Assembly: GCF_014851395.1 (NCBI RefSeq)
Contig: NW_024040596.1
Span: 7,814,155-7,878,154, forward strand
Direction of reading: 5' to 3'
Origin: Micropterus salmoides
Taxonomy: Eukaryota > Chordata > Actinopteri > Centrarchiformes > Centrarchidae
Length of the DNA stretch: 64,000 nt
The position numbers and the translations under genes were made by a program. Shown here piece after piece: positions 55,433 through 64,000 of this stretch (the stretch's first letter is position 1; each line of letters opens with the position of its first letter). The notes under the pieces are model-generated. The model saw nothing but the letters and a program-made list of their open reading frames with translations, ran no database searches and had not been told where the DNA came from.

Positions 55433-55764
55433 TTACATATCTAGGCAATAGTGCACACTATTGTGTTTAGACTCTTCCCAAGAGGTTGACCAAGGTTGCC
55501 TTAAGTTTAACTTTGTGAGTGTCCTTGGTTAGTAAATTAATTTAAGAATCACTGTATTAACTGTAACTATCAGAATCTTGATTAGACTAATTAATATTGC
55601 TGTTACCTGTGACTTTTTGTTTTTTAGCTGATTTTTAGTAAGCATGTTTGCAGAGAACAAGAAATTTGGATTTTGTCCCCAATCTCTTTCCTCAGTAGCA
55701 TGTCTACTTTATATTTCATTACAGTTTAAATGGTGAGGAAGAATGATTACAGCAGCCCATAACT
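55433..55764. other. Non-coding stretch, nothing recognised
   Basis: AT-rich linker without visible features. Confidence 0.5.
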
Positions 55765-55920
55765 CTTTGTTTGTTTGTTTATTTATTTATTACAGGGACA
55801 GTGCATATTCATAAACATTTCTGTCAATATGCCAGAATTAGCCTAAAGGCTATTTTTCATCTGCAGTCCCTAGACAGATGTTAAGAGTCACCCTAAAAAA
55901 GATTACATAGTACATAGCAC
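55765..55920 (-). mobile_element. Retroposon 3' end with TAAA/CAAA tail
   Basis: On the minus strand a non-coding body (GGGACTGCAGATGAAAAATA, CTTTAGGCTAATTCTGGC, GCACTGTCCCTGTAATAAAT) ends in TAAA and CAAA repeats, the layout of a LINE or SINE 3' terminus. I recall this sequence type as widespread in fish, but I cannot name the family. Confidence 0.45.
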
Positions 55921-57969
55921 TAAAAAATTAAGATACAACTCTTTCAATCCATACATGGAATATGAGTATTGTATTGCATAAGATGGACTTCATGAAAAAT
56001 CTGGACAAATCCTTTAAGGTTAGGAAAAATAAAACAATGTTGACTGTTGGTGCAAGACCCATGTCAACCATCCACCCAAACCCTCTCCTAGGATGTTTTG
56101 TCAAAGAATGTCACACCATGTCCACCTTTGCTACATAGAGAGAATAGTACAACATGTCAGCATGTCAGAAGCAAAAATCATAGTTTGGTTTTAACAAAAT
56201 GACCATTGTGGGCATTTTCTGGTGAGGGCACCTTCCATCATATTCATGTGGCTTTAGTATTATGTTTGCATGAATGGCTAATGAAATGTAATACAGTATG
56301 TAAATCCATTCAGTTGGTATTAAAAGTCTCTATCAGTTCAAGATTTTATTCTCCTTAACAACATGAATGTTTTGTACCCTTCATAAAGCTGCAGTTATAG
56401 GCACCAGCATGTTATATGGTTACTCTGAGATGTTCTGTGCTTTTTTTGAGCTTTGGTGTTGAAACTTGGGGTCTTTGAGAAAAGTTGTGTGGTTAAAAAG
56501 CATGCTCTGAATCAAGGTCCTCTGCCTTTCTTTTGTTCCTCATGAATATAATGGCTCTGCTTGTCCTTTAGAGCTACCAAGTCATGCTCGCTGGGATTAA
56601 GAGGGAGAATAGGGCTCTTATCTGCTATAATCAGGCCAGTGTGCTCTCCTTAAGTGCTCTTTTGGGATACTCATTTACGTGAACGTAATCTAGAAAAAGT
56701 ACACATTTGAATCACCAGCATGATTACTACCATACAGTAGGTGCTGTAGATAAATTAAAGGAGAGGCATCCAAATTCATTCGTGACTCGCTGGAAGTAGT
56801 GGGAGGTAGAGACAAAGGCTAAAATCATGGGAAAATTTATATGCAGAAGCAGATGCTCGGCATTTTAAACAAGAAAAAGATTCAGGACTTACCGTAGATT
56901 TAGAATTTCACACTAGTTCCCAACTGCAAACTTGCAATAAGACCTTTGTCTCTCAGCTGCAGCAAGTGTGCAAGGACAGTTCATCTGATGAAATGCAATG
57001 CAAGCAAATGCTGGAAAGATACAAGTTATTATAGTACAAGTCAACACAAATGCAAACAGTACAGTATGTGTTAATTGTGGTTTATTAAAATATATTATAT
57101 ATTTTATAGTGTTGTAGTGTAGTTTTGTTATGTTAAATACATGTTTTAGTTTGTCCTTAGCAGTGTCCTTCTGGAAGAGCAGGAAGTCTGCGTGGGTGTG
57201 ATGCTCTAGGGGTTTCTGTCTGTCTTTGACATTTACTCGGGTGGTCTTTTAAATGTGAGGTGATTAGTATTGTGCATGCCACTGAACTCAATCAGTCCTA
57301 ATTCTATTACTCTTCCTGTGTCTGTCTTGCTTGCTCCCTCGGTCTTCCTCACGCACATACTTACAATGATAAGGGTCATAAACTCTGAGCAACAGCTGGG
57401 AGGACTGTGACATAAAATGTTGTCAGGCACCATATTTGCATTCCTCTATTAACCTAGAGTATGGCAACAAAATCTGAGAAGGATGGTGTTAAACCCTAAG
57501 GACTGTCCTCCCAGGTGTGGCCATGGTTGGGAGATAACCACAACCAACTGCTCCAAAGATGAAATGACTCCACCTGAAATCTTTAATTTATCAAGGATAT
57601 AAGTCACACTAACTTCAAAAGGAAATGGCAATTAGAGGGAAACTTCAAAGCCAAAATAACTGCATGAATAAGCAAATATTCTAAGGTGGTTTTCAGTGAC
57701 AGGTGCATGGCTATATTTCACATTTTATCAGCAGAGGTCAAATGAATGAAATGAGATGAATGTAAGCTATGATAATTTCTGAAGGTTTCATGTCTAATGT
57801 GGTACATTCTTTGAAGTATATGGCACACCTGCAATATAGTCAGTCTGGTGATGCTCATGTGCAGTCACTGTGATCTGATGTGGTTCGGGGAAAAATATAC
57901 TTACTTGTAACTAATAACAATTAAATATACATATATACTCTCCGTGAGTCGTCTCAGACTGACATTTTA
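55921..57969. other. Long non-coding stretch, nothing recognised
   Basis: About 2 kb without element ends or credible frames. Small frames at 57433-57233 and 57631-57449 on the minus strand have no recognisable content. Confidence 0.45.
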
Positions 57970-58320
57970 ATTTACTGAATTTACTACTACTAATAATAAT
58001 AATAACTTGTATTTTTATATAAGGAAGCTTTACACATACCTACAGAGACAAAACAAACAATAGAACAACAAATGGAGGTCATTCTAGATTGTATGCCTTG
58101 GTAAAGAGGTGGATTTTTAGCAGATTTATACTTACAAAGAGGGAGCATTGCGGATCTCTGTGAGGATGGAGTTCCAGAGGGTGGGAGCTGTGACGATGAA
58201 TTCTCTGCCCCCAAAAGTCACGCAGTCTGTCGTGGAGGACAGAGAGCAGGCCCTTGACAGTCTGTTGCTCATCAGCTCTGAATACACATTCAGTCAAACA
58301 TGGGTCACAGGAGGGGTGGG
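57970..58320. repeat. Dispersed repeat, unclassified
   Basis: A TAA run (57985-58004) leads into ACTTGTATTTTTATATAAGG, then GAGCATTGCGGATCTCTGTG and GATGGAGTTCCAGAGGGTGG. These blocks belong to a repeat frequent in fish as far as I recall. Minus-strand frames here (58297-58079, 58214-57990) are not convincing genes. The class is uncertain. Confidence 0.4.
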
Positions 58321-59584
58321 ATGTTGATCAGTCTGCAAATCACTCACCCAAACAAGCAGTGGAGGGAGGCTTCGGTAGACTACGCTGGATGCAGCATGTG
58401 GGAGAAGTAGATAAACAAAAGCAAGACAAGCGATCAAATGCCAAAGCAAAGTGGATAGCTACACACTGTATGCTGATTAGTATTCGAGAAGATGTCGGTC
58501 TTAGGAACTTTCTTAAAATCACAACATAGCGCGAGGTTGTTCTTTGCTCCGGTGAACAGGAGTGCTCCGCGAGTAAACAGCAGGCGCTCTATGGAGAGTA
58601 GGCCTAACTATTGCAACGGCTTATGTGCGCTACACAGCTGTAGTATATTTAACTTAGGTTAAAATTATAGGCTAACATTACATAACTTTATCTGATAGGC
58701 CTTCATCTAGTTTTGCGGGGATGCTCTGCCGTGCGAATTCCCTCCTGTTGATGTCCTGATAACTATTTAGTAAACAGTAATAGATTCTGAAATCTCACAA
58801 ACAGCGAGGATCAGTCTCTCTTCCAATGTTTTGTGCTCTGCGTTGCATACAAAAAGTTCAAGACCACTGAATTTTGACCTTATTTGTGTTTGCAAACCAC
58901 ATGTTATTGAACTTTTGTGTATATATCAGTACATTTAAATTAAAAGTGCACAATGCACTACTTCAGAATTTAGAATTATTCAATGATAACTAGGGACTAC
59001 TTCAAATGCGCTTAAGTATGTACGTATCACTGTCCACATGGCCCGACATCAGCGTTGATTCTGACTGCCTTCAGTTCAGTCCAAGCTGTTTTGTCCAGCT
59101 CTGAACAAAACTGGCCTATACAAGCACTGTGTGTTATAGCTTAGCAGCCTATTATTTACAAAGTTATCAGATTATGATTGTTTCTGTGGTTTTCGCTGTC
59201 TTTTAATATGCTTATAACAAGGAAGTAGCATACTGTGCTCTCAGTCACCACTGAGGTGCTCCACTGCTTAAAGCATCTGATTTGGTCAGTGACAATGGTG
59301 ATTCATATTGTCCATTCAGTCTGAAAATGTGTTGATTCGTTCACACATGCTACACCTCTACTTCAACATTCAGATCAACCTCAGAGTGGATAAATTAAAT
59401 AATACAATCATACTATTTTCAACATGATATTGTTTTGGATTACTCATCTTCAGTAATACTAATATTGGTATGTCATTTCTACCAGCAGCACAAACTTTAA
59501 GTGCATAACTCAAGACTTGTATGAATTTGCCAAATTAACATCCTTGTCTTGCAAACACTTTGCTGTGTTGTTTTTCCTTTTTTT
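58321..59584. other. Non-coding stretch, nothing recognised
   Basis: There are no features apart from a 91-codon frame at 58254-58529 of unremarkable composition. Confidence 0.45.
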
Positions 59585-59795
59585 CCGGGTTTGGTCTGAA
59601 AGCCTAAACCATCAAAAAATAAATTCACACTAAAAACGAACTGAACCATGGTCCAACTATATCCAGACCAAGACCCCCCCCTTTCCCTTTTTGTCGCACC
59701 AAGATTCAGCTGTTTGGGCAGATTTCACACCTGTAATTTTGGTTCAGATCAAATTGAAAGTTCAGAAAGTCTGGACCAAATGAGGGCCTTAGTCT
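59585..59795. mobile_element. Possible miniature DNA element with GGTTTGGTC-type ends
   Basis: The left side has GGGTTTGGTCTGAAAGCC and the right side AAAGTCTGGACCAAATGAGG, which are roughly inverted (TTTGGTC(T/C)). Inside are GAACTGAACCATGGTCC and GGTTCAGATCAAATTG, also inverted to each other. The ends are too worn to fix a target duplication. Confidence 0.35.
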
Positions 59796-61259
59796 TGTTA
59801 AAGCTTTACTCTGCAACACTGTAACACTGTACTGTTTATGGATAGCTACACTGCCACTGGTAGATCAAGATTTTTTTTAATAGAAAATTGAAGTCTTTTT
59901 GAGTAACAGGTTCCTTGACAAAATGCTTAGCCGTCCATTCTTCAGTTATTAGCTATGCATTAGCTATAAATACATTAATTAGCAGTTACCAGATGCTGTG
60001 AACTGGTGAAAGCTGGGAAAGACACACAGGGGGCTGGTGAAACCCCTCTTGGATCTGCAAGTCTTTCTGAAAGGTGAGGGGACTGTATGTGTCCATGTAG
60101 GCTTAGATTATCCATGCTTTAGCTCAGCCAAAGGGCTGGAGATTAAATACTGCAAGTGGCCCGAGGACAGCAGACTCGACCTGTGGGGCCAAACAAACGG
60201 TTATATTTGAGTCCAGAGGCTCAGTCAGATCAGGGGAGATTTATTCCTCTATCTTACTGTGGTTTAACTCAGGGGGCCACCTTCTAAACCAGCAATAAAT
60301 CAGCGCTGCTCCTTGTATAGAAACCTTTGTTTCTCCGGGCTCCCTTATCTAATCCTTAATTTATTGTTTTATACTGAGACTTGAGGCTAGTGGTAGATTT
60401 GGGAATATCAAGGATCAGACAAATGGCCCCCAAATCATTCAGTGCACATGCACACACACTCACTGCTTAACAATAATTAAAGATGGGCAGTCATCAAAGT
60501 GTAGAAATTACTGACATGGCATATTAGGAAAGGTACACAATAGGTAAGTCACAAAACCTTTAATTCAATTTCTTGATGCTATGGGACACTGGAATGTGTA
60601 ATATGGCCTGCAGAATAAGACAGTAAGACAATAGTGTATGCTCATATTTGGATTTAGTTGCATTCAGAAGCAGTTGTGAGTAATAAATTTATAAGTTACT
60701 AATTACTTATTACCCCTTAAAAAAGTAACAATATTAATTTACTTTTTACAGTAAGAAAATGTTCCTGTTGTTGCTGTTTTATAAGGAATGTAACGTATTA
60801 GTATTTTTGGATCTCACAAAGAAGCACCGACCTTGCCACCCTCCAACTGACGGGCGAGTATTTTTTTTTTAATGTGGTATTATTATTATCAGCCTACACA
60901 AGACTTAAGCTATTTATTTGTAGCTATTTTAGTGTGTTTTAGTCTTCACAAACAATTTCAAATGTGTGTCAGACATGTCACTTCTTTGTCAGATAACACT
61001 GTCAAGCTGCTGACTGATTGTTACTGCTATGTTATATCTGAAACAAGGGCCACTGACATGTTCCACATGAATAAAAGCTGATATGGTCCATTCCACTCGT
61101 CTACTCGCTACACATCGCTGCACTGTCGACCTGTCAGAAACCATTTGAGTATACAGTATGTTTGTTGTTTATGTGATTCATGTAATATTGAAAAGATATT
61201 TTTGAAAAGAGGCTACAGTTTGTGAAGCTAAAGTTAGTCTTGTAAATTTTCCTTGTTGC
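59796..61259. other. Non-coding stretch; complex sequence at 60000-60420
   Basis: Most of this is AT-rich. The part 60000-60420 has higher complexity and carries clustered factor-like motifs: CCTTTGTTTCTCC (SOX-like), TTATCTAATCC (GATA plus OTX-like) and CTTAATTTATTG. It could be a conserved enhancer, but a single sequence cannot show this. A 69-codon frame at 60872-61081 is not recognisable. Confidence 0.25.
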
Positions 61260-61444
61260 CACTCATTCATCAATTCACACACACACACACCGATAGTGGT
61301 AGAGCTGCCATGCAAGGTGTTCATCTTGATTCCATGTCTTGCTAAAGAACACTTGGTCACACAGACAGGAGGAGCCGTGGATCTAACCAACAACCCTGGG
61401 ATTGGAATGCACAACTCACTACCTCCTATGCCACAGCCACCCTT
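61260..61444 (-). mobile_element. tRNA-derived SINE, family A, second copy
   Basis: On the minus strand it begins GGGTGGCTGTGGCATAGGAG (A box region). It continues to GGTTGTTGGTTAGATCC (B box, GGTTAGATCC against the ideal GGTTCGATCC), then GCTCCTCCTGTCTGTGTGAC and CAAGTGTTCTTTAGCAAGAC, and ends near a GT microsatellite (complement of 61276-61291) and GAATTGATGAATGAG. The head keeps the B-box part deleted in the copy at 49571-49772. The LINE-like tail is not clear here. Confidence 0.75.
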
Positions 61445-62558
61445 TGTGGGAGACTTCACAGCACCAACAGCCTTTGTGGATATTTACTATACCATTACTT
61501 TGATTGCTGTAGTGCATTTATAATGTCTTTTTACAATAGATAATTACCTGACTAACGTTAAGCATGTTTTATTGTTACATATTGTCCTTTCCACACCCAC
61601 ATCTTGGCAATTACTAAGTATAAGTATTTATATTACATACTGTCACTGGCATAAGTACTGTAGTGCAATGGTGCACCCAGTGCAATGTACCGGGGGCCCA
61701 GCTGATTACAAGGGCCCACAAGGGACAGCGATAATTACAACGTGGATTGTGATCAGATGCTGTCATCCATTCATTCATACTGTGTTGGCATAATGAGTTG
61801 CTGTGCTTTTCTTGATTGCTATTTGTTCTGTGGTTATTGACATACTGTGTCAGCTACCTTGTGTTTATTTGTTACTGTAGGCTGGCTAAAGCTATTTTGG
61901 TTGTTTGATAGAGACTGGAGAGAGCAGGTTTCAGTCGTGGGCAAGCTGTAAGATTTGTGTTTGGCACTTTGGTGCTGGTTAAAGGCTGCAGACGTCCACT
62001 TGCGTGGAATCGTTGTTTGTCTGTAAGCATGTGTGTACACAAACGTGTATTTTGAGGCGAGGGGCACGAGAAAAATATTTGACCGGGTCCAATCGAGTTA
62101 TGCTGTTGCATAGTGTGTTTTGAGAACGCTAATAAGTTACCTCTATCTCCTCACATCAAATGCTTTCTACATAACTGGGCTCTGTAGGTCATCTCTCACA
62201 AATTTACCTGTAAAGACAAATGTGGCGGCACCGAGTGGGAATTGGTCAAGGATTATTAGGATGTAACTTCAATAATCATCCGATAATCTCTTTCACACTG
62301 GCACCATACATATTATTACCGTCAGCTACAACTACGCCACCTGGGGGATTTCACCCCCAAGTATAAACTAAAGTTGACCACGCTGCACCATTTCAATAGA
62401 AAGCACACAGGTTAGTTTTACTTGGTGAGGGATGGACTGAGACAGTATTTCATTCACATATAAAAATATTCTGTATTTTAAATTAACATGTATCTAAATT
62501 CTCTTAAAAAGCAGCTAGTTGCCTAAACAGTTCTGACATGGAGCCCCCAAACCAAAAC
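61445..62558. other. Non-coding stretch, nothing recognised
   Basis: No element ends or credible frames were seen. A short imperfect repetition (GTGCACCCAGTGCAATGTAC) lies near 61672. Confidence 0.45.
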
Positions 62559-62810
62559 AATTCAAACAAAGAAAAATATGAATTCAATCAAAGCAAAAGT
62601 TAATTCAGGCAAATAAATTCAAACAAAGCAAAAAGTTAATTCAAGCAAAAATAAATTCAAACAAATCAAAAATAAATTCAAACAAATCAAAAAGTTAATT
62701 CAAGCAAAAAACTACTTCAAACCAAGCAAATTCACCCAAAACAAATATTAGTTAAACCAAAGCAGACTGTTAATCCAAACCAAGCAAAGGTTAATTCAAA
62801 CAGAATAAAC
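62559..62810. repeat. AT-rich minisatellite, ~19-bp units
   Basis: About a dozen degenerate units of the form AATTCAAACAAAGCAAAAAG and AGTTAATTCAAGCAAAAA follow one another. The units are purine- and A-rich on the plus strand and become more diverged to the right. Confidence 0.85.
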
Positions 62811-64000
62811 TATTATTTAAAGCAAGGACAGCAACCCATAAATGAAAATTAATAAAGAGTAGCACATTCAGAAGGACAAAGCATAAACACAAGTCCAGCT
62901 AAAAATTAATTAAATCTATCAACACTAAGGAGCAGCCGAACTATCACTAAGAGGCAACTCAATTAGGAGGCAATTCAACTGTCACTGAGAGGCAGGACAG
63001 CGGGGAGAATGAGGCTGATCCTGCGTCTGAAAAACACAAAGAGGAGAGCTCAGATTAGCTCTCCTGCAGCGGAATCACCACACCTGATACCATATGCAAC
63101 AGTCTGGACGGAAGGCGCAGAGAAGGGGAATCCTCTAACACATGCATGCAGGGATGCCGAAAAAACCAAGAAAATATGCAACAGGCAGCCAGGAAGAGGA
63201 GCCAGTGAACAGACAGCAAACGCGCAGAGGTGAATACTGCAGACAGCAAACGCTGATGTCAGTGTGGCGAGGAGAGAGGCAGATAATGCAGAAGTATGGA
63301 GCTTTAAACCAAGTATTAAACATACAGTACTAACTTAACATTATAAGAGGTATAAATAGTAGTTGGCTATTTACCTGAGACAAACATCAGGGAAACCAGT
63401 AATCTTTGTTGCAGATGTTCTTAATTTCTACCTGATTTCGGATTAGATTCTTGCACAAAAATGTACAGTTGGGAAGCTTTTGGGTTGGAAGAGGTTGTTG
63501 TGGTGACAGTTCTTGGGAGACATGCAGCTGAACTCTGTTACACCTCAGATTTACAACTTCTGCAAACATGCAGAAACAAGGCAGGAGCGGGTGGGCGATG
63601 TTTGCTCAGGCCTGTGAAAGATGACCAATCAGAGCAGACAGACGGACTTGACTTCATTTCAGATTTTTGAAGAAAAGGTAATTTTCTCTAATGGCCTCTG
63701 TAGTGTGGTGTGTCTCTGCAGTAACATTTGGATTTTAGCTCTGATATCAGGAGGAACACAGACACCAGTCATATATTTCTGTTTATTAGTGTTAGGTGGA
63801 AGGTCAGTGACAGTTTTTCAGCCCAGAATATACAAAAAGTGCATAAAATGTGCAGTCCCATAGCAATTAGGGCTGCTGTAATATTTAACGTAATGGTGTG
63901 ACTATGGTAGCCAACCATTTGTGGAGACATTGTTCACCTTGAGAATGGTCCTCTTTTACAAGAACTTCCAGAACTTGCGACAAATAAGTCAAAATCATTT
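62811..64000. other. Non-coding stretch, nothing recognised
   Basis: The segment 62990-63290 is purine-rich and GC-richer and gives chance frames on both strands (63009-63233 plus, 63323-63055 minus). I see no domain, terminal repeat or tail. Two small frames at 63461-63670 and 63621-63863 are likewise unassigned. The window ends in AT-rich sequence. Confidence 0.45.

Noticed and set aside
61178..61459. 93-codon minus-strand frame
   Set aside because: It runs through a tRNA-derived SINE and its GT-rich end; no protein features.

Overview
The window looks like DNA from a ray-finned (teleost) fish. It is AT-rich and has no bacterial-type gene packing. It is dominated by repeat families typical of fish: L2-type and Rex/CR1-type LINEs, a Rex3-like GATG tail, Tc1/mariner elements, hAT-like, Harbinger-like and TTAA-flanked (piggyBac-like) non-autonomous DNA elements, Ty3/gypsy-type LTRs, and two tRNA-derived SINE families. 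I found no host protein-coding exon, tRNA, rRNA or CRISPR array that I could defend. The window is best read as a gene desert or the inside of a very large intron. Family assignments come from reading motifs, ends and translated fragments; no database was searched.

Layout. 1-4.2 kb: end of a gypsy-type LTR, an L2 reverse-transcriptase scrap, a TTAA-flanked element, a gypsy integrase fragment on the minus strand, and an L2 3' end split by a solo LTR with a 5-bp target duplication. 6.3-9.9 kb: two copies of a ~580-bp repeat, the second inside a ~1.4-kb foldback, with a clean TTAA-flanked element between them. 12.3-13.7 kb: a dead Tc1 element on the minus strand. 18.0-19.6 kb: a second Tc1 remnant and an unclassified repeat. 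21.2-22.5 kb: a degenerate L2 LINE. 24.15-27.2 kb: a Tc1-like element with matching ends and TA duplications, interrupted by a 1.9-kb 5'-truncated LINE. 27.2-28.7 kb: a LINE tail and a hAT-like element. 31.9-32.9 kb: a complete solo LTR on the minus strand. 33.9-35.5 kb: an L2 LINE broken by other insertions. 35.8-38.2 kb: a minisatellite and three DNA elements. 42.3-47.1 kb: a SINE, a retroviral-type LTR with its polypurine tract, a Rex3-like tail, a TTAA element carrying a promoter and first-exon-like module, a gypsy-type LTR, and a Harbinger-like element. 49.3-49.8 kb: a SINE inside a hAT-like element. 51.1-55.9 kb: a SINE, an LTR-like relic, a Tc1-derived miniature element, and a second copy of the 24-26 kb LINE tail. 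61-63 kb: a SINE and an AT-rich minisatellite. The remainder is plain non-coding sequence.

The elements do not work together as a pathway. What the window records is an order of insertion: LTR into L2, LINE into Tc1, SINE into hAT, and LTR next to SINE. Nearly all coding pieces are broken by stops, frameshifts or missing catalytic residues. The best-preserved reading frames are the catalytic C-terminal part of the Tc1 transposase at 26.4-26.9 kb and the N-terminal half of the LINE reverse transcriptase at 24.5-25.4 kb. The most interesting points are the nested foldback at 8.46-9.89 kb, the promoter plus ATG/splice-donor module inside the TTAA element, the LINE insertion that seems to have removed part of the transposase, and the nested insertions with precise junctions.
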